Shown here piece by piece: positions 1-10,652 of a DNA stretch of 64,000 nt (its first letter is position 1; each line of letters begins with the position of its first letter). The DNA is taken from positions 248,001 to 312,000 of the forward strand of contig JACGCK010000005.1 in the NCBI GenBank assembly GCA_014925825.1, read 5' to 3'. The notes beneath the pieces are model-generated. The model searched no databases. It worked only from the letters and a program-made list of their open reading frames with translations, and had not been told where the DNA came from. This stretch comes from Pholiota molesta. Taxonomy: Eukaryota > Basidiomycota > Agaricomycetes > Agaricales > Strophariaceae. The translations under genes and the position numbers were made by a program.

Positions 1-1213
1 ACCAAACGTTGAAGGTCGTGTCCCACGTATTTATCCCGAAGAGCATCGGATCCGCAAACCTTGCCTTTACATACCAAACCGCTGTTTCCAAAGCTCGCCG
101 TCTGGCCAAAGTACTCTTGGCTTCCGGAACCCCAGAGCCACTGCAAGCACCCATTACATTAGGCAACGAAGCTGTCTCGAACGTCGGAAAGGAGGGGTAT
201 GAGGCTTTTGTGACGCAGCTCAAGAAACATATTGTAGCAGGTGATATCATCCAGGCCGTACCCTCTCAGCGACTTGCTAGGAAAACCTCGCTGCATCCTT
301 TTAATGCGTACCGTCATCTTCGCCAAGTCAACCCTTCACCGTACATGTTCTATTTGGATTGCGGGGACCTTCAAATTGTTGGCGCCAGTCCGGAGACGCT
401 TTGTAAGGTCGAGAAGAATGTTGTGTATAATCATGCCATCGCTGGAACAGTCAAAAGAGGCAAAACTGTAGAAGGTAGGTTGTTAGATGCGTATCCTACG
501 GGGCTCTTTATCTGAACTTTCCTTGCAGAGGACGAGAAACTAGGAGCTGCCCTGCTAGCTTCAGAGAAAGATCGCGCAGAGCACATCATGCTCGTCGATC
601 TTGCCAGAAACGATGTCAACAGAGTTTGCCAACCCAAAACTGTCAAGGTCGACAATCTCATGAAAGTCGAGAAATTCAGTCATGTTATTCATCTGACTTC
701 TCAAGTCTCAGGCGTTCTTAGAGAGGGATTGACAAGGTGATATATAATGCAATATTATCACAGACACCAGCTTACAGTTCAATAGATTTGACGCGTTCCG
801 ATCTATATTCCCTGCGGGAACAGTATCAGGAGCCCCAAAGATTAAGGCTATTGAAATTGTGGCATCTTTGGAAAAAGAACGTCGCGGTGTATATGCCGGA
901 GCCGTTGGGCGATTCGATTTTGCCAATGACGAGATGGATACTTGCATTGCTATCCGAACGATGACTTTCAAAGATGGTGTTGCATACCTACAAGCAGGTG
1001 GAGGTATCGTTTTTGACAGCGTTGAAGAGGATGAATATGTGGAGACCATCAACAAACTGGGCAGCAATGTACGAGCCTTGGAGGGCGCTGAACGTAAGTC
1101 ATTTAAATGGTTTCTTCCTATATTCAACTCAAGCTGGCTTTATAGGATATTGGTACGACATTCAAAAAACCCAAAATATCAGGGCAGCGGCAGCACGGAA
1201 CTTGGGCGTATAG
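1..1213 (+). CDS. TRP2: Anthranilate synthase component I (3' part)
   Basis: Converts chorismate to anthranilate, the first committed step of tryptophan synthesis. It is 5'-truncated by the window edge. I read exons <3-474, 529-736, 786-1093 and 1146-1213. The joins are in frame and the last residues are [12 protein letters not shown]. The chorismate-binding domain is clear: [68 protein letters not shown] and [10 protein letters not shown]. No frameshift is seen. The N-terminal regulatory region lies outside the window. It is convergent with the uS2m gene, with about 40 bp between the stop codons. Family assignment is secure; the symbol follows the yeast name. Confidence 0.95.
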
Positions 1214-1254
1214 AAATAATGTAAAATATCGAATGTAATAGTAACAAAACCCAT

Positions 1255-2226
1255 CTAAGCATGCGTAATTTGGTGATTAGTTTTCTGTCGTGACCGTTTC
1301 TCGTTCTTTTTCAATTCATCGAGTTCGTCTTGTTCACGAAGAGCGACGCCCTCTCTGCCTGCGATGCTCAGCACTCCTGAAATCAACTCGGCCGCCCGTG
1401 TGTTTTCGTCGTTGGCAGGAATGGGGTACATCACCAATCGTGGATCGACGTTGGAGTCAATGATACCAATCGTTGGCACATGTTCAGCGGCACATTCATT
1501 AATGGCGATTAAGTTCGACAGAGGGTTGAGGATAATGGCAAGGTCGGGAATCATGCGATGGCTGTCGACTACTGATCCGCCAAAGAATTGTCGTCGATTG
1601 GACAGCGTACCGGGAAGCCAACGGTCGCCTACATAGAAGCCCTGGTCTCCTAAGCGTTCCGAGGCCTTTTGCACGACTGGTCGAAGGTCCGGTCGTGTGC
1701 CAATGAAGACCACAATTCCGCCAGCTCGCGCGACGGATCGGACCAGGTTGGCTGCACGACGTAGCATTGGTAGCGTGTGGTCTAAGTCAATGACGGTGAT
1801 GCCTGCGCGTGTTCCGTAGGCATAAGGAACGAAATTGGGATTCATTCGGGTGGATGCGTGGCCGAAATGGGCGCCGGCTGCTAGGAGCGCGGACACAGTC
1901 GCGTTTGCCTGGGGTTTATGCAGCGAGTCCCGGAGTCTGAACGTGTTCTGCGCATTGGTCGTTGAGCCATATCCCTCAAAGAATTTCACTAAAGATAACG
2001 GTGGGTAGTCAACGTCTGACACGGTAAGAATAACAATGCAGAAATGAACGAACGCAATGAGCTGGTCGCCGCGCGTTTTTGCTTGAAGGCCTGCCAGTCC
2101 TCTGGAGTTTCTAACCGTTTGTTGGCTGTGTAGACTGGTGTCTAGCGATAATGCTGGACGGGCCTGGCGGGCCTTGGAGGAGCAGCGAGCGGCGGCCAGC
2201 CAGGGCTTTAGTGCTGGCTGGGACAT
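1255..2226 (-). CDS. MRP4: Mitochondrial small-subunit ribosomal protein uS2m
   Basis: Single open frame of 323 codons. The N-terminus is rich in Arg, Ala and Ser, as in a mitochondrial presequence. The ribosomal protein S2 core follows, with AAGAHFGHA, AYGTRAGITVIDLDHTLPML, GGIVVFIGTRPDLRPV, VGDRWLPGTLSN and IDSNVDPRLVMYPIPAND. The C-terminal tail is charged. The segment around residues 55-75 (RGDQLIAFVHFCIVILTV) is unusually hydrophobic and poorly S2-like. It may be an unrecognised intron, but I could not find in-frame GT/AG borders. The gene is divergent from the SSB-type Hsp70, with 133 bp between start codons, so the two share a promoter. The symbol is by analogy with yeast MRP4. Confidence 0.88.
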   Translation of the reverse strand: MSQPALKPWLAAARCSSKARQARPALSLDTSLHSQQTVRNSRGLAGLQAKTRGDQLIAFVHFCIVILTVSDVDYPPLSLVKFFEGYGSTTNAQNTFRLRDSLHKPQANATVSALLAAGAHFGHASTRMNPNFVPYAYGTRAGITVIDLDHTLPMLRRAANLVRSVARAGGIVVFIGTRPDLRPVVQKASERLGDQGFYVGDRWLPGTLSNRRQFFGGSVVDSHRMIPDLAIILNPLSNLIAINECAAEHVPTIGIIDSNVDPRLVMYPIPANDENTRAAELISGVLSIAGREGVALREQDELDELKKNEKRSRQKTNHQITHA

Positions 2227-2359
2227 GGCGTTAGAGGAGGGAAACTGAAATGTGGCTGTGCGGAATTCTGATCACTTGCTTACCTCACCCATCGATTTTT
2301 TTTCCGCCCTCGTTCACCTTCACCTCAACCACCACCCACACATACCCTCCACTCAAAAA

Positions 2360-3222
2360 ATGGCCGACGATTTGTTTGACGGTGCCATTGGCATTGATCT
2401 CGGTACCACCTACTCGTACGTTGTCTCTCGCTCGCTCCTCTCCTGACACGTATTCATATCCTCTCCAGCTGCGTTGGAGTCTGGCAAAACGACCGTGTCG
2501 AAATCATCGCCAATGACCGTTCGTACCCTTCCATTATTTCTATTCATCCTCATCCTCATCTGCTATCCAGAGGGAAACCGCACGACCCCGTCATACGTCG
2601 CTTTCTCTGCTGAGGAGCGTCTCATCGGTGATGCCGCCAAAAACCAGGCCGCCATGAACCCTCGCAACACCGTCTTCGATGCTAAGCGTCTCATTGGTCG
2701 CCGCTTCGAGTGAGTAAATTTCGGGCGCTGTCTTCTCCATTTGACTTACCCTGGTTTCTTCCAGTGACCCTGATGTCAAGAAGGTTTGTTCAGCTCGAAT
2801 GTGTAGCGCTACACACATATTGATCACCCTGTCTATTTGTAGGATATGCTCCATTGGCCTTTCGAGGTTGTTGAGAAGGACGGTTCTCCTCTCATCAAGG
2901 TTAACTACCTTGGAGAGGACAAGACCTTCTCCCCCCAAGAAATTTCTTCTATGGTCCTTTCCAAGATGAAGGAAATTTCTGAGGCCAAGCTCGGCAAGAC
3001 CGTGAAAAAGGCTGTCGTCACGTGAGCCTTTTCCATCCATTTCATCGATTATTTCTGAACACCATGTTATTAGTGTGCCCGCCTACTTCAACGACTCTCA
3101 ACGTCTCGCACCAAGGATGCTGGTGCCATTGCCGGACTCGATGTTCTCCGTATCATCAACGAGCCCACTGCTGCCGCCATCGCCTACGGTCTCGACCGCA
3201 ATCGAAGTCGGAGAAGAATGTC

Positions 3223-3257
<35 letters not shown>

Positions 3258-4567
3258 TTCGCTCCTCAACATCAGCGGTGGTGTCTTCGCCGTTAAGGCC
3301 ACTGCTGGTGATACCCATCTTGGTGGTGAAGATTTCGACAACACCCTCCTCGAGCACTTCAAGAACGAGTTCAAGAAGAAGACCAAGCTCGACATCACTG
3401 AGGACCCCCGTGCTCTCCGCCGTCTCCGCTCTGCTTGCGAGCGTGCTAAGAGGACTCTCTCCTCGGTCACCCAGACCACCATCGAGGTCGACTCTCTCTT
3501 CCAGGTTAGTTGCTATGTTGCCTCAACCCCCCTTCGCTCATCGGATTTTCTAGGGTGAAGACTTCTCTGCCAACATCACCCGTGCCCGTTTCGAGGAGAT
3601 CAACGCTACCATGTTCAAGTCCACTCTCGAGCCCGTTGAGAAGGTTCTCAAGGATGCCAAGATGTCCCGTGAGAAGGTCGATGATATCGTCCTTGTCGGT
3701 GGTCTACCCGTATCCCCAAGATCCAAGCCCTTGTCTCTGAGTACTTCGGTGGTCGTCAACTGAACAAGTCCATCAACCCCGATGAGGCTGTTGCCTACGG
3801 TGCTGCTGTCCAGGCCGCCGTTCTTACTGGCCAGACCTCTGACCAGACCAAGGACTCCTCCTTCTTGATGTTGCCCCCCTCTCCCTCGGTGTTGCCATGC
3901 AAGGTGACGTCTTCGGTGTCGTCGTTCCCCGTAACACCCCCATCCCACCAACAAGTCGCGTACCTTCACCACCGTCGAGGACAACCAGACCACTGTCACC
4001 TTCCCCGTGTACGAGGGTGAGCGCACCCAGTGCCGTGACAACCGTCTGCTCGGAGAGTTCGAGCTTACTGGTATTCCTCCCATGCCCCGCGGACAAGCTG
4101 AGCTCGTCACCACCTTCGAAGTTGATGCCAACGGTCTGCTCAAGGTCTCTGCCATGGACCGTGCTTCCGGTCGCAAGGCCTCCATCAGTAAGTTTCGTTC
4201 TTGATGTGAATTGTTCAGAACATTGATTTTCGTTTCTAGGCATCACCAACTCCGTTGGTCGTCTCTCCACTGCCGAGATCGACCAGATGATCAAGGATGC
4301 TGAGCAATTCAAGGCTGCCGACAAGGAGTTCTCTGCTCGCCACGAGGCCAAGTCTGACCTTGAGGCATACGTCCACCAGGTCGAGAGCACCATCACATCG
4401 CCCGAAATCGGCATGAAGCTCAAGCGTGGAGCTAAGGCCCAAGTTGAGGCTGAACTCGCCCGTGCCCTCGAGAAGCTCGAGATTGAAGACTCGTCAGCTG
4501 ATGAGCTGAGGAAGGCCAACTCGGCATCAAGCGTGCCCTCCAAAAAGCCACTGCTGGTATCCGGTAA
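2360..4567 (+). CDS. SSB1: Ribosome-associated Hsp70 chaperone, SSB type
   Basis: Cytosolic Hsp70 that binds nascent chains at the ribosome. Exons run 2360-2415, 2469-2518, 2571-2709, 2765-2783, 2843-3021, 3074 to about 3504, then about 3555-4188 and about 4240-4567. The nucleotide-binding domain shows [35 protein letters not shown] and [15 protein letters not shown]. The substrate-binding domain and helical lid follow. The tail ends in ATAGIR with no EEVD motif. The N-terminus and tail are SSB-like rather than SSA-like. As printed, the frame breaks about six times, near 3110, 3201, 3704, 3854, 3945 and 4517. Each break is repaired by one missing base. The protein is otherwise strongly conserved, so sequence error is more likely than decay. 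The frame-corrected stop is 4565-4567; the uncorrected frame runs to 4589. Confidence 0.93.
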
Positions 4568-4904
4568 ACCAGTGGGTATGGTCTGGTGATGGAGTGAAGC
4601 TTTTGATTGTGTATCCACATCCTCTTTTTTTCATTCATGCTGCTTTCCTTTCTCTCTTTACTTCACGTCCGTTTTTGCATATGATGATCAAAATCAAGTT
4701 TCGCTGTGTATGATTTATCGTCGGTGTCAGTGTCGGCCTATCGACAAGTCGAGCAAAAGTATTACCCTTTTGACAGAATGCAATGACCCCTTTATGATCC
4801 TTTCCCTTTATCTCGGATGCGTCTAGACTGAGTATGCGAATAAAAATTACAGTAGCAATAACATGGTTCTAAGATACAGCGAATAAACAAGACACGATAG
4901 AGGT
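4568..4904. other. Convergent 3' intergenic region (SSB1 / RFC2)
   Basis: About 340 bp of AT-rich sequence between two convergent stop codons. It presumably holds both 3' UTRs and polyadenylation signals. AATAAA-like strings occur (for example AATAAAAATTACAG near 4840) but none can be assigned with certainty. No gene seen. Confidence 0.5.
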
Positions 4905-6298
4905 TTACGATACAATTGATTTGTGGACGCGGAGGCCAACCTCCAGAACCCATAGCTCCTCATCTGCACCGTCGCACAATGCTTTATCTGCTTCGGCGAA
5001 AACAAGGGCGCATGCAGATTTTTTTCGACCGTCCAACATGGGGTGGAAGATGACCAGGTCGTGGAGCTAGAATATGAACTTCATAAGACTGGAATCAAAG
5101 TTTGCGACAGATCGGCTTACTTGTGAGATAATTTGCGAAGCTGAATATCCCTCTCTCATCAGAAATTTCACTTTCTTCTTTATTGGTTCAAAGCCATTTT
5201 GCTTCTTCTGAGGCTTGTCATCGATATCCATCTCATCGTCATCGACGTCGACACCAAGAACGCGAGCAAAATCTTTGATTACGCCATCCGGGACAACGCC
5301 TGCAATTTCTTGTACATCTATTGGTTCGATAGGCGTTGGAGGTTGCGTCGAGGATGAGAGTCGCGATGCGGACTGAAGATAGGTAATGGCGCGACGGAGG
5401 TCTCCGTTGGAGGTATTAATGAGAGCGTCGATGACGGGTTTGGACACGGGGATATTTTCAGCTTGGGCGATATGTGCCAGGCGGAGAGCAGAGGAGTCGG
5501 AGTCTAAGGGCGTGAAACGGAATTTGGAGCAACGGGATGCAAGGGGTTCGATGATTCTATACAAGTTGTGAATAAAACGAACTTCCGTTCACCAGTAGAT
5601 ACCACACACCTGGTGACATAGTTGCATACAAGACAGAACCTCGTTATCCGGGCATAGGTTTCCATTATGCGACGAAGAGCACCTTGGGCGTCTTGTGTCA
5701 TAGAGTCCGCTTCGTCGAGGATGATAATCTTGTAAGGAGGGCATGGGTATGTTTTCCCATCCGAAGCAACTGCTTGTGCTCTGGGCGTTTGTCGCGCAAA
5801 TGTTTTGATCTTCTCGCGTACAATGCTAATTCCACGCTCATCGGACGCGTTTAGCTCTAGGACGCGATTTTTAAAGTTGTCTGGTCTTTTTAAAATAGTA
5901 AGAATAAAGGTTCATATATGCCCAATAGAGTATATACCCGAAGAGCTGTCTTGCGAGTGCCAATATCGTGGAGGTCTTTCCAGTACCAGGGGGACCATAG
6001 AATAGCATGTGAGGTAGCTGCCAAATCGTGGTTTAGAATGTTAAGCAATGAAATAGTTTGCAACTCACATTAGTTGAGGTTAGAGTTTTCTGAAGAACAG
6101 CAATCGTGTGTTCCTGGGCAGATACATCATCAATTGTCTTTGGTCGGCTGGAATGGTGTTAATAATAAGGCGCGAAGGTCAAAACATTACGACAAACTAT
6201 TTCTCAACCCATGGCTGAAGAGCTGGTTCTGTGGTCTGCTGCTTTGTTGCGGATGTACTCTTGGCTGAGGGCCCCTTTGCAAAGAAGTTGGCCGCCAT
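4905..6298 (-). CDS. RFC2: Replication factor C subunit 2 (clamp loader ATPase)
   Basis: Subunit of the pentameric RFC complex that loads PCNA at primer ends. Six exons in order of transcription: 6198-6298, 6069-6147, 5938-6017, 5610-5885, 5121-5556, 4905-5066. They give 377 aa with every junction in phase. The start is [17 protein letters not shown]+ motifs: Walker A in [20 protein letters not shown], Walker B in [10 protein letters not shown], sensor and SRC region in [10 protein letters not shown] and [14 protein letters not shown]. The C-terminal collar domain ends in [20 protein letters not shown]. This matches the yeast Rfc2 / human RFC4 branch. An acidic insert ([11 protein letters not shown]) sits in the middle of the collar. 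Divergent from CAC1 across a 171-bp promoter with two ACGCGT boxes. No frameshift. Confidence 0.95.
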
Positions 6299-6616
6299 GG
6301 CATGAAGAGGAGAATGAGGAAGCGTCACGAACGCGTGACAAATACGTGGTCACGACGCGTCTCGTTTTCTCACGGCCGCTTTTTGGATCGTCCTCATGCG
6401 AAATCATGACTTTCACCCAAACCCTACTGCTGCGTTTCTCATTATACACCCCGAGGGTATTTGACAGAAATGTCGGCCTCAGGAACTCCCAAAGGTTGGT
6501 GCCAAGACCATACAGTGCATGGACTTGCTAAATGTGCGCGTTGTTTGCAGCCCAATCGCCCGCAGTAGAGAGTGAGCTTGACGCGTCTCCTTGACCGGTT
6601 TCCGTAGCTGACGCGT
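6299..6616. promoter_or_regulatory. Bidirectional RFC2/CAC1 promoter with MCB boxes
   Basis: The sequence shows perfect ACGCGT boxes at 6331-6336 and 6355-6360 between the two start codons. Two more, at 6581-6586 and 6611-6616, lie in the first intron of CAC1. GTCACGA-like repeats surround the first pair. ACGCGT is the MluI cell-cycle box bound by MBF (Mbp1/Swi6 family) in ascomycetes and conserved in basidiomycetes. Both flanking genes act at replication forks, so G1/S-timed co-expression is a reasonable inference. Confidence 0.7.
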
Positions 6617-9338
6617 TTTACCCCCAGAAAAGCAAGATAAGCCGTCTCTCGTGGAATTGAAGAATGGGAAGGTCTACTTTAAGCAGAAACCTCTGTCTCT
6701 TGAGAAGCAATCGGAGACTCTTCAGGGTGCGTTGGTACATGTTTGGAGTAGCAATGGCTCATCCTTATTTACAGAAATTGTCAAGTTTCGTGACATGCTT
6801 GAAGAGCGCATTAAGAACTCTGAACCTTCTCTTGCCTCTTTTCCTGATGAACATAAACCGCTGATTGCCAAATTGGCGCACGAAAGGTCGGTGTTATGGC
6901 GCAGTGAGGTGGCATAGTTTACTGACTTGACCCCAATATGCAGTGATAAAACACTACCTGCTTTAACCAAACATATCCATCAAGAACTACTACCAACCAT
7001 CGACGAGGATGAGGATGCCGACATTGCCTCTGCCACCACTGCTGCCCTTCCCCCAAGTCTAGTTGAGAAGGCCATTGAAGATGTGCTGGTTCGCAACAAC
7101 TATGGCATAGACGCGCCGTTAGGTGTCAAACTTCCAGCAGCTGTTTGCGTTTGGCGATGGGAGACCAGGAGCCAGCATATGGCATGGTTGCCGAAGAATA
7201 GCAGGGAGAAGGCTGAAACGAGACACACGGAGCGCCTCCAAGCAAAAGCAGATCTAAAGTCCTTGTTTGAAGCCCTATCCCAGGAGGAGCGCGATGCCAT
7301 TATCGATCCTAAAGGGACAAACAAGCTGCCTACGAAGGAGCTTAACAAGCCTGTAGCTTCCACCTCCTCTGAAGCAAAAACGGATGATGGCAAAGGTACT
7401 CCTCAGTCCGCGAAGAAACAAGGAAAGAAGAAGGTGGACGAGCCTGAGAACGATAATGTCAGTCCATATCCTTGATATTTTAGCCTTCTCGTTGACGCTC
7501 CACCTAGCAAAGTGAAACGAAAGCTCCTCGCCCAAAGAAAGCTCAGGATCCCGAGAAAGCTGCAAAGGTAGACTTTCGCGTATATCTCTTATGGAAAGTA
7601 TTCTCATGTGCCCCATAGGAGAAAGAGCGTCTGGAAAAGAAAGCCGCACGTTTAGAGAAAGAGAAGAAGGACAAAGAGGCGCACAACAAATCTCAGTCTA
7701 TCATGGCCAAATTTTTTGTGAAGCCTGCTAAACTTGCACAATCAACAAGCATTCAGCAAAGCGCCGTTGCAGGACCATCCCGAATCCAAACTGATTATGA
7801 GAAGACGTTCAAGCCATTTGTGTTGCAAAAGGACAAAATACTTGCGCCGACCAATTGGTTCCAGGCCGATAAAAAACGGAAGCGACGCGTCACATCGCAA
7901 ACCACAAATCAAAATATTATCGTAGTCGATAGTGATGAAGATTTTTCGGATATTGAGATGCTGGAGCCCCAGCCTAGCGAAGCAGAGCTCATTTCGATGT
8001 CATCTCAAGGTTTCGTTGTTATTTATTTCGAGTTGAAGCGTAGCTAATTTGGCTCTTTCAATTTCAGACCGCCTGAAGGATATTCTATCAAATATGCCAG
8101 CCTCAGCGCCTCCCTCACGGCCTCGCAGCATCCAACAAATGAAGCGAGAAAGAGGGTTCAAGGTTTACCATCCCGTCTCCGTGCGGGATCTCATGTCCCA
8201 ACTTTCGGAAGCTGAGATAGGCGGCAACGATGACCTTGTTCGGGAGCTCATAGCCAAACTTTCCGATCGGGAATTGCTTCCTGCGAAGGCTTTTTGTTTC
8301 CATACAGATGCACGACCAGGTTATTTCGGAACCTGGACGCGCAGTTCACGAATTATCGGGCCCCGTACTCCATTTGCGAAAGATACGCTCGTCTTCGACT
8401 ATGCTTATGACAGCGGAGAGGAATGGGAAGAAGAACCAGCAGGTGAAGACGTCGTGGATAATGGCGACGAAGAAGATGGGGATGCCGATGAACAAGATTC
8501 AGATCTGGATAGTTGGCTGGTTGACGATGAGGAGGAGCCCGATCTCGAGCTGCTAGGACGCTCCTCGCCGCCGCCTCTGTTCGATTTATCTAATATACCT
8601 CCGCCAAAGCGCAAGGCTGAAGATCCGGAAAAGAAAATCGGAAAGAAGCGCAAGGTTGTTGTTCCATTGGTACCATTTGCTAGGGGTCCTATATTGGAAA
8701 CAACCATTGGACAATGCGAATACGAACCATTCAAGCCATATGCTATCAACTGCTCAATGGTAAGTATTTGTATGATTGTTATTATCAAAACATTTTAGCT
8801 GATCTTTTTGTAGATACCCCGCTCTCTATCGATCCTTTCACATTTGTCTCCACCTGTGTCGAGGATTACAGATCAAGTTTACAAACCCCTAAACCTACGC
8901 ATCCTCCCAATTACACACACTCTGCTTCAAACGACGCCGTTTTCATTGTCCCAGCCCTTCCTCCTCATTTGGCGCCCTCCAAAATTCCAACTTCGACTTT
9001 TGACCCCGCGACGAATAACATAAACGCTCCCAGGAAAGCCCCCACCGCCCCCAAAGCTTCCTTCCCTGATGTATATATGCATCTCCTTCTCACCAAGATT
9101 ACGCAACTACAAGCTACGAGCATAACTTCTCTGGTAGAATCCATTTACCTTGACTTGCGGGAATACAAAGTGAAGAAAGTTGCGATTGAGGCGAAGGTGC
9201 GGGAAGTTAGCGAAAAGTGTAAGGACAAGAAAGTTTGGGTTGTCAAACCTGCTTTACAGTTGATGGTATGTCTTTTTTCCCTTTTACTCTCGCTTCATTG
9301 CTCACATCGTGTTATAGCAACAGACTCAAGTCTCATGA
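6470..9338 (+). CDS. CAC1: Chromatin assembly factor 1 large subunit (p150/Cac1)
   Basis: Largest subunit of CAF-1, which deposits H3-H4 behind replication forks through PCNA. Exons: 6470-6494, 6628-6726, 6775-6886, 6944-7457, 7508-7567, 7619-8009, 8068-8759, 8814-9265, 9318-9338. The N-terminus has LKNGKVYFKQKPLS. A lysine/glutamate KER-type coiled region follows (EKERLEKKAARLEKEKKDKE), then a PCNA-binding-like SIMAKFFVKP. Next come the conserved ED region GYFGTWTRSSRIIGPRTPF with YDSGEEWEEE and an acidic stretch, then a C-terminal winged-helix-like part (DTPLSIDPFTFVS). A one-base loss near 8747 (family pattern PY-I-Q-L-L-N-D-T-P) breaks the frame just before intron 7. The first intron is long (133 bp) and carries two MCB boxes. 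Confidence 0.9.
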
Positions 9339-9625
9339 GCAAGAAGACTCTCCTCGACGATACCACCACTTGCTTATGACCATTGTACATTTCCGTTACT
9401 TTTTTTGCGCTCCCTTTTTTTGTGTGCAGTAAACATCGGTATTCTTCTCGCATTCATCGTACATACATTAAATCTTTATGGTACAGTACATCTATTGAAT
9501 TACAAAATACTCCACGGGAAAAAATACGGTCTAACCCCCCTCGCGACACTTTGTGATGTCGAATACTATGATGATTGATGCCTGAGGATGAAATCAAGAA
9601 CTTGCAAGTCGCCATAACGTTTCTG

Positions 9626-10433
9626 TTATTTGGCATCACTTTGACCACTGTTGAAGTCGACGGTATGCACATCGCCAGATTGTGAACCTGGTTGCAAACT
9701 TCCAGCATTGTTCAAGTGAAATGAGAAAAGCACCACTTACGAACGATCATTTTTATCGCTCCGCCATTCTTGTCGACGATTGGTTCGAATCCTATTCCTT
9801 TGAATAGTGCCAGACGCAAACTAGTTCCAACAAACGTTGAAGCAGTGACTTTTCAGGACATTCAGAATAGATACATACTTGTTTCCATCTAGCTCTTTTT
9901 CGTGGTCCGCAGCGGGATCGTAAACCTCTAATCGGCGGGCCTCGTCTTTCAGTGCCGATAGTTCTGCGTCCTTACTGCCCAACATAGTCTCTGCATCACT
10001 GATAGCTTTGGCAAGCGAGAGACGACTGCCGTCCAGGTCATTCAAGGACGATAAATGTGCTTGTTCCGAGGGTACAGATGCAGGCCTTGTTGATGATACT
10101 CGTGCAGCATCCATAACGCGAGTAAGGGCTGGTAAATGCATGTCATGAGTAGGTGTTTCGTTGCCCATGATAGAAGACACGAACCCTTGAGGTTTGCATG
10201 GGCTTCTTCCAGCTCTTTCTTTCTTCTGGCCTCTGAGATACCAATCTTCTCTTCTGCTGCTACAATTGTAAGATAGTCGTCGTCGGGATCTATTATGGGC
10301 AGCATTTCTCGAATAAGCTTTCTGCAGAGAATGTTGCCAAACGGTCAGACTGGTTTCCTGGTCTAGATTGATTTTGAAGTGGTAGTACTCACGTAGCTTC
10401 TTGCACGTCAATCATGGAAGAATTTGGGGCCAT
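9626..10433 (-). CDS. SPC24: Kinetochore protein Spc24 (Ndc80 complex)
   Basis: Five exons in order of transcription: 10393-10433, 10185-10321, 9879-10128, 9741-9820, 9626-9687, giving 189 aa with all junctions in phase. The N-terminal half is predicted coiled coil (EEKIGISEARRKKELEEAHA, SLAKAISDAETML, SALKDEARRLE). The C-terminal globular Spc24 domain is recognisable: NLRLALFKGIGFEPIVDK, then IVRSQSGDVHTVDFN. Spc24 pairs with Spc25 to anchor the Ndc80 complex to the inner kinetochore. It is divergent from PPP4R2 across 219 bp that hold several MCB-like boxes. The call rests on the C-terminal domain and length; no frameshift is needed. Confidence 0.85.
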
Positions 10434-10652
10434 TTGTATATCCAGATGCAAAAAGATAAAGCTTCAAATCGAAGGAATGAACAGTTATCACTGTTGGCGG
10501 AGGTTGAACAGATCGTTGAGTATATTAAGGAATTGACGCGAATTGTCAACTGTCGCGTCCAACTCGCAGCAGTCACGCGACGTGACAAACGCGTCTGGTG
10601 CAAAGTTATGTAACCCAGATGTAACCCACCATCTTCAACCATCCGTTCACCT
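10434..10652. promoter_or_regulatory. Bidirectional SPC24/PPP4R2 promoter with MCB-like boxes
   Basis: The sequence shows ACGCGA at 10536-10541, its complement TCGCGT at 10553-10558, ACGCGA at 10575-10580 and perfect ACGCGT at 10589-10594. That is four sites in 60 bp. Such clustering in a bidirectional promoter resembles MBF-controlled promoters. Function is inferred. Confidence 0.6.

Noticed and set aside
9761..9800. GGTTCGAATCC string resembling a tRNA B box
   Set aside because: It lies in SPC24 coding sequence (FEPIVD) and no cloverleaf can be built around it.
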